Below, piece after piece: positions 35,617-42,895 of a DNA stretch of 64,000 nucleotides. Under the pieces are notes generated by a model. That model was not told the DNA's origin, did not search any database, and saw nothing but the letters and a program-made list of their open reading frames with translations. The DNA lies in assembly GCF_014842025.1 (NCBI RefSeq), contig NZ_JACYUY010000021.1, positions 26,438 to 90,437 of the forward strand. The letters are read 5' to 3'. The stretch is from Massilia sp. CFBP 13721. GTDB lineage: Bacteria > Pseudomonadota > Gammaproteobacteria > Burkholderiales > Burkholderiaceae_D. The position numbers and the translations under genes were made by a program. Position 1 is the first letter of the stretch. Each line of letters begins with the position of its first letter.

Positions 35617-36957
35617 TCAGTCGCGCCGGCGCTGCCCGCCACGCTCGACCTGCACCAGCTCTTCGCGCCGTCCGCCGGCTTCCTCGCGCACCTGGTTCAC
35701 CGCCGCGCTGCCGGGACCGCGCACGGCGATGTCGGTCTGGCGTACGGTCAGGCGGCGCGCGTGCAGCGTGCCGGCACCGCTGAGCTCGGCGCTGATGCGC
35801 TCGGCGCGGCCGTCGAGTTCGACATTGCCGGGGCCGCGCATCTTGAGCTGCACGCGCTTGCCGTCGATGCTGGCGCTGAGGTCGCCCGAACCGTGCAGCG
35901 AGGCGTCGAGGGTGTCGGTGACGCGCGCCAGCGATACGTCGCCGGGGCCGCCGCTGTCGATGGTGGCGCTTTTCACGCTCAAGCCACCGCCATCGAGTTC
36001 GCCCGAACCGCTCAGGTTGGCGCGCAGTTCGTCGGCGCTGCCGGCGAGGGTCGCGCTGCCGGGGCCGCTCATGCGCAGCATGGCACGGCCGGCCTGCAAG
36101 CCGCGGACCTCGAGATCGCCGGAACCGCTCACTTCAGCCTCGAACTGGCGGATGGCGCCGGCGACGCAGGCATTGCCCGGTCCGCTCTGGCGGCTGTTGA
36201 CTTGTTCAACCTGCAGGTCGCAGGCGTCGAGGTCGCCCGAACCGTTCATCTCGACGCGCAGGTCGCGCGCGCTGCCGCGCAGCCTGGCGCTGCCCGGGCC
36301 GCTGACCTGGGCCACGGCGCGCGCCAGGCGCAGTTCCAGCGCTTCCAGGTCGCCTGAGCCGCTCAGGCGCGCCGTCAGTTCGTTCCCGACACTTCCCAGG
36401 CGCACGTCGCCGGGACCGGACATCGACAGTGCGACATTGTTCGCCTTTACCTGGCGCAGGTCGACGTCGCCGCTGCCGCTGCTGTTCACCTCGAACAGTT
36501 TGGCGTCGCCACGGGCACGGATGTCGCCCGGGCCGTGCGCGGTCAGCGCGAAGCGCTCGCCCCTGACCGCGTCCAGCTCGACGTCGCCGCTGCCGCTGTT
36601 GGTCAGGCTTTTCAGGCCGGTGACGCCGATGCGCACGACGGTCTCGGGCTGGTCGCGCTTGCCGAAGTGGAAATTCCAGCCCGAACGCGAACGCTGGCGT
36701 ACGACCAGCGTGCCGTTGCGCACTTCGGTCTCGATCTCGGCCAGCTGTTTCGGGTCGCCCGACAGTTCCAGGCGCGGCGCGCCTTCGGTCACGACGACGC
36801 GAAACGGTCCCGCCAGTTCGATGGCATTGAAGGCGCCGACCGGGCGCTGGGTGGTGGTAGCGGCGCTGCTGCGGGGCTGCTCGGCCGCCACGCTCTGCAT
36901 GCCGGAGACACCCGCGCAGAGGAAGAGGGCGGCGAGGGCGGTGTGCTTGATGTTCAT
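35617..36957 (-). CDS. Exported DUF2807-type beta-helix protein with alternating GSG/GPG rungs
   Basis: A 446-aa protein with a signal peptide (MNIKHTALAALFLCAGVSGM..., about 1-25) and a head region AFNAIELAGPFRVVVTEGAP typical of DUF2807 (GIN) proteins. From residue 122 to 414 a short turn motif recurs sixteen times: G-S-G-D and G-P-G alternate strictly (GAG replaces GSG once), at 122, 142, 161, 181, 200, 220, 239, 259, 278, 298, 317, 337, 356, 375, 394 and 414. The steps are 19 or 20 residues, a 39-residue double rung. This predicts a long, regular parallel beta-helix in the periplasm or on the surface. The tail is Arg/Glu-rich. Function is unknown. Confidence 0.82.
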   Translation of the reverse strand: MNIKHTALAALFLCAGVSGMQSVAAEQPRSSAATTTQRPVGAFNAIELAGPFRVVVTEGAPRLELSGDPKQLAEIETEVRNGTLVVRQRSRSGWNFHFGKRDQPETVVRIGVTGLKSLTNSGSGDVELDAVRGERFALTAHGPGDIRARGDAKLFEVNSSGSGDVDLRQVKANNVALSMSGPGDVRLGSVGNELTARLSGSGDLEALELRLARAVAQVSGPGSARLRGSARDLRVEMNGSGDLDACDLQVEQVNSRQSGPGNACVAGAIRQFEAEVSGSGDLEVRGLQAGRAMLRMSGPGSATLAGSADELRANLSGSGELDGGGLSVKSATIDSGGPGDVSLARVTDTLDASLHGSGDLSASIDGKRVQLKMRGPGNVELDGRAERISAELSGAGTLHARRLTVRQTDIAVRGPGSAAVNQVREEAGGRREELVQVERGGQRRRD

Positions 36958-37118
36958 GGGTTTCCTTTGTTGTTTTTGTATGGCTGGGAACAGGCACGAT
37001 AGGCCAAAGCGAGGTGGTGCGTGCAGCCCAACCGATAGACGTGCAAAATCACGGTATGGACGATCGAAAACGGGCGCCGAACGGTGCCGCGTGCGTCCGC
37101 CAGACGAAAGGATTTCGC

Positions 37119-37943
37119 ATGTCCACACTCACCATCCGCAAGATCGAGGTCGACCTGTCGCAGGGTTTCGGCCGCCACTGGAATGGCGGCGACGCCTACC
37201 GCACCCAGCTGTTCAACGCCTTGTCGATGAGTTTCCCGCTCGGCGAACAACTGTTCATCGACGCCGTGCGCGCCGTGCCGCAGGAATGCCTGACAGACCC
37301 GGCGCTGCGTGCGGAAGTAAAAGATTTCATCGGCCAGGAAGCGACCCACCGCCACATCCACGTGCAGTACAACAAGGAACTCGAGCGCCAGGGCTTGCCG
37401 TACACGCGCGAGGCTGCCACCCGCAAGCGCATGCGCCGCATCGACCGCATGAGCGTGCTGAGCCGGCTGGCGATCACCTGCGCGCTCGAGCATTACACGG
37501 CGATGCTGGCCGACGGCGTGCTGCGCCACCCGGAATGGCTGGAAGGCGCCGAGCCGCGCATGCGCACCGTCTGGTCCTGGCATGCGGTCGAGGAAACCGA
37601 ACACAAGGGCGTTGCCTTCGACGCCTACCGGGCGGCAGGCGGGGGCTACTGGCGGCGCGTGCTCTGGTACGTGCACGTCAGCGTCATGTTTGCCTTCGAG
37701 ACCTTTTTGCAGACCGCTTTCAACCTGCATCGCGACGGCCAACTGTTCAAGGCGCGTACCTGGGGCAATGCCTTGAAAATCTGGTTCGGCCGCAACGGAC
37801 TGGCCTGGCACCTGCCGAAACCGGCACTGGAATATTTCTCGCCATCCTTCCACCCCTGGCAGCACGACAACCGCCAGCTGATCGCAGCGTGGCTCGAGCA
37901 CAACAATACGGCGTGGCGGCCGGTGCGTCCGGCAAGCGTCTGA
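37119..37943 (+). CDS. Predicted metal-dependent hydrolase (PF10118 type)
   Basis: A 274-aa cytoplasmic protein of an uncharacterised helical family with a conserved set of Glu/His ligands resembling di-iron four-helix proteins: QEATHRHIH (about residues 75-83), CALEHYTAML (about 120-129) and WHAVEETEHKGVAFDAY (about 155-171). AAAGGA precedes the ATG; an upstream in-frame ATG has no support. It could bind two metal ions; the substrate is unknown. It is followed after 77 bp by two small overlapping genes. Confidence 0.82.
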   Translation: MSTLTIRKIEVDLSQGFGRHWNGGDAYRTQLFNALSMSFPLGEQLFIDAVRAVPQECLTDPALRAEVKDFIGQEATHRHIHVQYNKELERQGLPYTREAATRKRMRRIDRMSVLSRLAITCALEHYTAMLADGVLRHPEWLEGAEPRMRTVWSWHAVEETEHKGVAFDAYRAAGGGYWRRVLWYVHVSVMFAFETFLQTAFNLHRDGQLFKARTWGNALKIWFGRNGLAWHLPKPALEYFSPSFHPWQHDNRQLIAAWLEHNNTAWRPVRPASV

Positions 37944-38020
37944 AAGGTCACCGCGCGGCGACGGCGCTGTCCTCGGCGGCCGCAAGTGTCATAATGCGCA
38001 TGTCGAGTGAGGAGAAACAA

Positions 38021-38206
38021 GTGATTCGTTACATGGGCACGCGCAAGAACAGAGAGGGCGCTACCGTCTACGTGTTTATCGTGAATGGCCTCGAAAAAGA
38101 GGTCCGCGAAAATGCGCTCAAGCAGCATCCCGGCTGCTACGAGGCCTTGCCGGCATCGGCCAAGGCGAAAATCGCCGCCAACCGCAACTGGCTGTCGAAG
38201 CTGTGA
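38021..38206 (+). CDS. Small hypothetical protein, GTG start
   Basis: A 61-aa basic protein that I do not recognise. I chose the GTG at 38021 because AGGAG lies 6 nt upstream. It reads MIRYMGTRKNREGATVYVFI at its start and ends in AKIAANRNWLSKL. It overlaps the following gene by 4 bp (GTGA), indicating translational coupling, and that overlap is the main evidence that it is real. Confidence 0.6.
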   Translation: MIRYMGTRKNREGATVYVFIVNGLEKEVRENALKQHPGCYEALPASAKAKIAANRNWLSKL

Positions 38207-38673
38207 CCCAGGTGCGCCGCGCCGCCGCCAGCGTGCTGCTGGCGCTCGCGTGCTCGGCGGCGCAGGCGCTGCCCTCGACCTTCGGCCCCGTGATCGGCAG
38301 CGCGCTGCTGTGCCGCAGCCAGCTCGACAACGCCTTTTTTCATTCCTATATGACTGCTGCCTTCGGTCCCGCCGTCAAGCACGAGGGCGGGGCCTTCTGG
38401 TTCAAGGGCGACGCGACCCTGTGGGGCAAGCAGGTGCTCGAACTGATGGTCAGCGACGACACCGACCCGACGGTGTTCATTGCCGCGGTGATCGACAGCA
38501 AGCCGGAAGAACTGGAAGCGGCAATCCACGCGGCGGTGGGCGTGCGCCACAAAGCAGTTGATGCGTCGCAGACGCCGTTGCGGGTGTCGAATCCGGGCAG
38601 CGTCATCGCTTATCACAACGATAAATCCAAAATATACTGCGCGAGGTACAAACCCCTTCCGCCAGGTCCTTAG
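38203..38673 (+). CDS. Exported hypothetical protein, GTG start
   Basis: A 156-aa protein with a signal peptide (MTQVRRAAASVLLALACSAA QALP, cleavage near residue 23). The mature part has two cysteines that could form a disulfide (LLCRSQL near residue 37 and IYCARY near 146). I do not recognise the family. The GTG start overlaps the stop of the 61-aa gene, so both are probably expressed together. It ends 6 bp before gspA. Confidence 0.65.
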   Translation: MTQVRRAAASVLLALACSAAQALPSTFGPVIGSALLCRSQLDNAFFHSYMTAAFGPAVKHEGGAFWFKGDATLWGKQVLELMVSDDTDPTVFIAAVIDSKPEELEAAIHAAVGVRHKAVDASQTPLRVSNPGSVIAYHNDKSKIYCARYKPLPPGP

Positions 38674-38679
38674 CTCCGC

Positions 38680-40278
38680 ATGTACACCAATTATTTCAAC
38701 CTGAAGCAGGCGCCGTTCTCGATCGCCCCCGACCCGCGCTACCTGTTCATGAGCGAGCGCCACCGCGAGGCGCTGGCGCACCTGCTGTACGGCATCAACA
38801 GCGGCGGCGGTTTCGTGCTGCTGACCGGGGAAATCGGCGCCGGCAAGACCACGGTCTGCCGCTGCTTCATCGAACAGGTGCCCGACAATTGCCGCCTGGC
38901 GTATATCTTCAACCCCAAGCTGACCGTGGGCGAACTGCTGCAATCGGTCTGCGAAGAGTTCCGCATCGCCGCGCCCGGCGGGGAAGGGGGCGTCAAGGGG
39001 TATGTCGATGCGATCAACGCGTATTTGCTGGAATCGCACGCGCAAGGGCGCAACAACGTGCTCGTCATCGACGAAGCCCAGAACCTGGCGCCGGACGTGC
39101 TGGAACAGCTGCGCCTGCTGACCAACCTGGAAACCAGCGAGCGCAAGCTGCTGCAGATCATCCTGATCGGCCAGCCCGAATTGCGCACCATGCTGGCGCG
39201 TCCGGAACTGGAGCAACTGGCGCAGCGCGTGATCGCGCGCTACCACCTGGGGCCGCTGAGCGAGCCCGAAACGGGCGCCTACATCGCGCATCGGATGGCG
39301 GTGGCCGGAAGCCAGGGCGCACCCGTGTTCCCGGCCGCGGTCGTGGCGCAGGTGCACCGCCTCACCGGTGGTGTGCCGCGCCGCATCAACCTGTTGTGCG
39401 ACCGCGCGCTGCTCGGCGCCTACGTCGAAAACAGCCGCGAGGTGACGCGCACCATCCTGGCCAGGGCGGCCGAGGAAGTGTTTGCGGGAGACGCGGCGGC
39501 GCCAGCGCGTCCGGCACGCTGGCCGCTGGTGGCCGGCGCGCTGCTGGCCGGCGCCGCACTCAGCGCGGCTGCCGCCTGGCAGGTGCTGCCGCACCGCGCC
39601 GCGCCGGTGGAAGCGCCAGTGGTCGCGGCGAAGGGGACGATCGCACCCGCCGCGGCGCCGGCTACCGCCTTGCCGCGCGCCCACGCCGATGAAGCGTCGG
39701 CCTTGCGCGCCCTCGGCACGCTCTGGGGCGCCGCCTTGCCGGCCGGCGAACCTTGCCAGGTCGCGTTCCGGTTCGATTTGCGCTGCCATGCGGGCCGCGG
39801 CGGCATCTACGAATTGCGCCAGCTCGACCGCCCAGCCGTGATCACCCTGCGCGAGGGCCGTTCCACCAGCTATGCGGTGCTGGTCGGCATGGACGAACGC
39901 AGCGTGACCTTGCTGGGTAGCGGGAAGGATGCAGGAAAACGCGAACGGGTCGAGCTCGCCGCATTGGTGCCGCGCTTTACCGGCGAATACACGACCTTCT
40001 GGAAAATGCCGCGCGCCTTCCGCGACCACCTGGCGCCGGGCGACCAGGGCGCGGACGTCGACTGGCTGGCCGCGCGCCTGGCCCAGCTCGTCCGAGCCGC
40101 CGCGCCGCCGGCGCAGCAACCGTTCAATGCGCGCACCCAGGATTTGCTGCGCAGCTTCCAGGCGAAACAGAACCTGAAGGCGGACGGCGTCGCCGGACCG
40201 CGCACCTACATGCGCCTCAACCAGCTGAGCGGGGTCGCCGAGCCGCGCCTGCTCGCCGCCACCGGGACGGGACACTAA
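38680..40278 (+). CDS. gspA: ExeA/GspA-family AAA ATPase with peptidoglycan-binding domain
   Basis: A 532-aa inner-membrane protein. The N-terminal AAA domain has MYTNYFNLKQAPFSIAPDPR, Walker A GEIGAGKTT (about residues 49-57) and Walker B NVLVIDEAQNL (about 126-136). A membrane helix lies at about 280-300 (LVAGALLAGAALSAAAAWQV). A periplasmic region ends in a PG_binding_1 repeat (about 480-520: FNARTQDLLRSFQAKQNL...). In type II secretion GspA with GspB opens the peptidoglycan for secretin insertion. The core gsp genes are not in this window. gspB follows with no gap (TAAATG). Confidence 0.92.
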   Translation: MYTNYFNLKQAPFSIAPDPRYLFMSERHREALAHLLYGINSGGGFVLLTGEIGAGKTTVCRCFIEQVPDNCRLAYIFNPKLTVGELLQSVCEEFRIAAPGGEGGVKGYVDAINAYLLESHAQGRNNVLVIDEAQNLAPDVLEQLRLLTNLETSERKLLQIILIGQPELRTMLARPELEQLAQRVIARYHLGPLSEPETGAYIAHRMAVAGSQGAPVFPAAVVAQVHRLTGGVPRRINLLCDRALLGAYVENSREVTRTILARAAEEVFAGDAAAPARPARWPLVAGALLAGAALSAAAAWQVLPHRAAPVEAPVVAAKGTIAPAAAPATALPRAHADEASALRALGTLWGAALPAGEPCQVAFRFDLRCHAGRGGIYELRQLDRPAVITLREGRSTSYAVLVGMDERSVTLLGSGKDAGKRERVELAALVPRFTGEYTTFWKMPRAFRDHLAPGDQGADVDWLAARLAQLVRAAAPPAQQPFNARTQDLLRSFQAKQNLKADGVAGPRTYMRLNQLSGVAEPRLLAATGTGH

Positions 40279-41139
40279 ATGTCGTACATTCTCGAAGCAC
40301 TCAAAAAAGCACAAGCCGAACGCCAGCTGGGCAATGCGCCCGATATCCATGCGCCGGCCCCGGTGCACGTGCCGGCCGCCGCCGCCACGGCCAGCCGCAA
40401 GCCACTGCTGATCGGCCTGGGGGCGGGCGCCGTCGCCGCGGCCCTGGTGATGGGGATCGTGTGGCGTTCCAACACGCCCGGAGGGGAGCCGGCGGTGCTG
40501 GCGCAGGCGAGTACGACGGCCGGCAACATGGCCATGCAAGGCGCTGCGCCGCCTGCGGCGCCGGCGCCGGCGCCAGCGGTGCCGTCGGTTGCTGTGGCGG
40601 ATGCGCCTCCGGTTGTCGACACGCAGGTGGCGCCAAGTGCGCCACCGCGCGCCAGCCAGATGAACGGTGCGGCTGCCGTTACGCCGCAAGCTCCATCGCC
40701 GGTCGCCGCACCAGCCCCGCCGCCAGCTGCCGCGCGGCCTGCCGCACCCCCGGCATCGGCTGCGTCTGCAGCGCCGCGTATTCCGGTCGCATCCCCAGCG
40801 GCGCCCGCCGCGCGCGACGCAGCGCCCGAAGCGGTCTACCTGCCGGCGCCGGCACGCGCCCCCGAGCCGCCGGCGGCACCGGCACGCGCCGCAGATCCGG
40901 TCGCCGAAGAAACCCTGCGCACGCTGCAGCAATTGCCCGAAGCGATACAGCGCGAAGTGCCGAAGGTCGCCGTCGGCGGCTACATCTATTCGCCCAATCC
41001 CGCCGACCGGCTGCTGCTGATCGACAAGACGCTGCGCCGCGAAGGCGAAGAGGTGGCGCCCGGCCTGGTGCTGGAGCGCCTGATGCCGAAATACGCGGTG
41101 ATGAATTACCGGGGTACCCGCTATCGTGTCGGTTACTGA
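40279..41139 (+). CDS. gspB: GspB-like general secretion pathway protein
   Basis: A 286-aa partner of GspA. The N-terminus MSYILEALKKAQAERQLG is the family hallmark. One membrane helix (about residues 43-65) is followed by a long Ala/Pro-rich periplasmic linker (about 80-205). The conserved C-terminal domain is at about 228-286 (VPKVAVGGYIYSPNPADRLL ... GLVLERLMPKYAVMNYRGTR). It is translationally coupled to gspA. mobB starts inside its 3' end. Confidence 0.88.
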   Translation: MSYILEALKKAQAERQLGNAPDIHAPAPVHVPAAAATASRKPLLIGLGAGAVAAALVMGIVWRSNTPGGEPAVLAQASTTAGNMAMQGAAPPAAPAPAPAVPSVAVADAPPVVDTQVAPSAPPRASQMNGAAAVTPQAPSPVAAPAPPPAAARPAAPPASAASAAPRIPVASPAAPAARDAAPEAVYLPAPARAPEPPAAPARAADPVAEETLRTLQQLPEAIQREVPKVAVGGYIYSPNPADRLLLIDKTLRREGEEVAPGLVLERLMPKYAVMNYRGTRYRVGY

Positions 41140-41674
41140 TCCCGTGTCTGCGCATGCTGTTGCCCGTACACCTGCCGTGCTGGCCGTGGTCGGCTGGTCG
41201 GGCAGCGGCAAGACGACCCTGCTCGAGTTTCTCGTTGGGAGCCTGGCGGCGCGTGGTCTGCGCGTCAACGTGGTCAAGCACAGCCACCACGACATCGAAC
41301 TCGAGCCACCGCGCAAAGACAGCGCGCGCCTGCGCATGGCCGGCGCGGCCGAGGTCATGATCGCCTCGCCCTACCGCTACGCCATCCTGCGCGAACTGCG
41401 CGGGGCGGCGGAACCGCCCCTGGCCGAACAACTGGCGCGCCTGGCGCCGGCCGACCTGACCCTGGTCGAGGGCTACAAATGGGAGCCGCTGCCCAAGCTC
41501 GAGGTCTATCGCCCGGCGCTGGGACGCGCGCCGCTGTACCCCGACGATCCGCAGGTGGTGGCGGTGGCCTCCGACGGCCCGGCGCCGCCGGGCGTCCGCG
41601 CCGCCTGGCTCGACCTGAATGCGCCGGAGGACGTCTTGCGTTGGCTCAGCGCATGGTTGGATAAGCACGCCTAA
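41126..41674 (+). CDS. mobB: Molybdopterin-guanine dinucleotide biosynthesis adaptor MobB
   Basis: A GTP-binding protein (182 aa at most) that assists MobA in attaching GMP to molybdopterin. P-loop GWSGSGKTTLLEFLV (about residues 23-37), the conserved VVKHSHHDIELE and RKDSARLRMAGA, and the LVEGYKWEPLPKLEVYRP signature are all present. The start may be the GTG at 41126, which overlaps gspB by 14 bp, or the GTG at 41144. Its TAA stop is part of a sigma-28-type -35 element for yjfB. No molybdoenzyme gene is nearby. Confidence 0.93.
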   Translation: MSVTDPVSAHAVARTPAVLAVVGWSGSGKTTLLEFLVGSLAARGLRVNVVKHSHHDIELEPPRKDSARLRMAGAAEVMIASPYRYAILRELRGAAEPPLAEQLARLAPADLTLVEGYKWEPLPKLEVYRPALGRAPLYPDDPQVVAVASDGPAPPGVRAAWLDLNAPEDVLRWLSAWLDKHA

Positions 41675-41698
41675 AGTTTCCAGCGAAATAACCGTTAA
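41672..41698 (+). promoter_or_regulatory. Sigma-28 (FliA) type promoter of yjfB
   Basis: TAAAGTTT (41672-41679), 11-bp spacer, ACCGTTAA (41691-41698). The enterobacterial FliA consensus is TAAAGTTT-N11-GCCGATAA, so the -35 is a full match and the -10 matches six of eight. It lies 30 bp before the ATG of a putative motility protein. Confidence 0.7.
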
Positions 41699-41727
41699 TG
41701 ACGGATAACCCTCAACAGGAGACCGTC

Positions 41728-41928
41728 ATGGACGTCACCAGCATCGCCAAGTTGTCCACTACTATTGCAGAGACCGGCCGGAAAGACGAAGTGGCAGTCA
41801 CCATGCTGAAGAAGCAGCAGGACATGCAACAGGCGCACATGAGCCAGCTTCTCTCCGGCATCACCCCGCCCCAGCCGGCGCAGAACCTGCCGGCGCACCT
41901 GGGCAAGACGATCAATACCACGGCTTGA
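41728..41928 (+). CDS. YjfB-family putative motility protein
   Basis: A 66-aa protein beginning MDVTSIAKLSTTIAETGRKD and ending LPAHLGKTINTTA, the pattern of the small YjfB family (predicted motility protein). The start at 41728 is supported by CAGGAG 7 nt upstream; the longer frame lacks a ribosome site. A sigma-28-type promoter directly upstream independently supports membership of the flagellar regulon. Biochemical role is unknown. Confidence 0.8.
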   Translation: MDVTSIAKLSTTIAETGRKDEVAVTMLKKQQDMQQAHMSQLLSGITPPQPAQNLPAHLGKTINTTA

Positions 41929-41950
41929 GCCTCGACGAACTGCAGCTTTT

Positions 41951-42105
41951 GTAGGGTGGAGTCCTGACTCCACGGGTGTACTGGTTAATCCTTGACGGCG
42001 CCGTTAGAAAGAACTCGTAGGGTGCGCTTTCGAGCGCACGCGGTACATCGTTTGCTTCGTCGTTACGCAGGCGCCGTACCGCGTGGACTCAGGAGTCCAC
42101 CCTAC
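41951..42105. repeat. Cluster of three GTAG-type REP palindromes
   Basis: The plus-strand members lie at 41951-41974 (stem GTGGAGTC/GACTCCAC) and 42017-42043 (stem GTGCGCT/AGCGCAC). The minus-strand member at 42079-42105 has stem GTGGACTC/GAGTCCAC. All keep GTAG or CTAC at the outer end, while the stem bases differ and stay complementary. This cluster fills most of the 276-bp gap. Confidence 0.78.
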
Positions 42106-42204
42106 GAATACCGGAAGAAATCGCCTGATCAGGCAAGGTCGTTCGCGACACCGCACAGGGCGTCCGAAGGAATAACGCGGCGCCAGGCCGGCGCCGCGGT
42201 GAAC

Positions 42205-42489
42205 TCAATGGAAAGCGCGCAGGATGCGCTCTTCGCCGGTGATGCCGGCGCAATGCTCGGTCGCGAGGCGGGTCGCTTCCATCATGCGGCACAGTTGCGC
42301 GTCTTCGAAGCGCTCGAGCTCTTCGTTGGCGGCATTCAGGGCCATGGCCAGCTTGGCGCGCGCGTTCTGGTAGAGGACGCTCGTGTATTGATCGGTGTTT
42401 TTCAGCAATTCTTGCGCGTTCTCGATGACGAGGCGCAGGTCGCCGATCAGCCTTTCCTGCGTTTGCGGGTTTTCTTCCGGGGTTTCCAT
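42205..42489 (-). CDS. DUF883/ElaB-like small helical protein without membrane anchor
   Basis: A 94-aa helical protein. ERLIGDLRLVIENAQELLKN, followed by LYQNARAKLAMALNAANEEL, resembles the ElaB/YqjD (DUF883) ribosome-associated family, but the C-terminal membrane helix of that family is missing. Here the chain ends ATRLATEHCAGITGEERILR. The ATG at 42489 has AAGGGTGAAGG upstream. Assignment is tentative. Confidence 0.6.
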   Translation of the reverse strand: METPEENPQTQERLIGDLRLVIENAQELLKNTDQYTSVLYQNARAKLAMALNAANEELERFEDAQLCRMMEATRLATEHCAGITGEERILRAFH

Positions 42490-42595
42490 TGCCTTCACCC
42501 TTAAAAGACGGTTGGTCACGTCTTAAAATTAAAACAAGGACCACCGGTCGCGTTTGTCTGCGCGCAAACGTGCGCCGTAGAGGCCGGTAGTCCGC

Positions 42596-42808
42596 CTACT
42601 GCACGGAAATCCGCACGTCGCCCACGGTCACGGTCTGTCCGGTGCGAATCTTTGCGGTCTTGCGCAGTTCCTTCTTGCCATCGACCGACACCACACCGCT
42701 GGCTACCATGTTCTTGCCGGCGCCGCCGCTGTCGACCAGGCCGACCAGTTTCAGCAGCTGGTTGAGTTCGACGAACTCGGATGTCAGTTCGAAAGTTGTC
42801 TTTTGCAT
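42596..42808 (-). CDS. S4-domain RNA-binding protein (YbcJ-like)
   Basis: A 70-aa protein that consists of one S4 domain: ELNQLLKLVGLVDSGGAGKN, then MVASGVVSVDGKKELRKTAK and TVTVGDVRI, as in E. coli YbcJ. It presumably binds structured RNA. I chose the ATG at 42808, where the domain begins; AGGA lies upstream. It ends near fumC, on the same strand 87 bp further up. Confidence 0.85.
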   Translation of the reverse strand: MQKTTFELTSEFVELNQLLKLVGLVDSGGAGKNMVASGVVSVDGKKELRKTAKIRTGQTVTVGDVRISVQ

Positions 42809-42895
42809 ACTATCCTCAGGAAAAATTGCACGGCGCACGGTTGAGCTTGCCAAGGCGCAACCAAGGCAAACTCAACAGTGCGCCGCAGGGAACAC

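Noticed and set aside
38137..41358. 1073-codon open frame on the minus strand opposite gspAB
   Set aside because: Same effect; low-complexity Arg/Gly-rich stretches and no domain. The gspA and gspB genes on the plus strand are clear.
41951..42105. CRISPR-like array
   Set aside because: The three units are palindromes of different sequence and irregular spacing in mixed orientation; they are REPs, and no cas genes are present.
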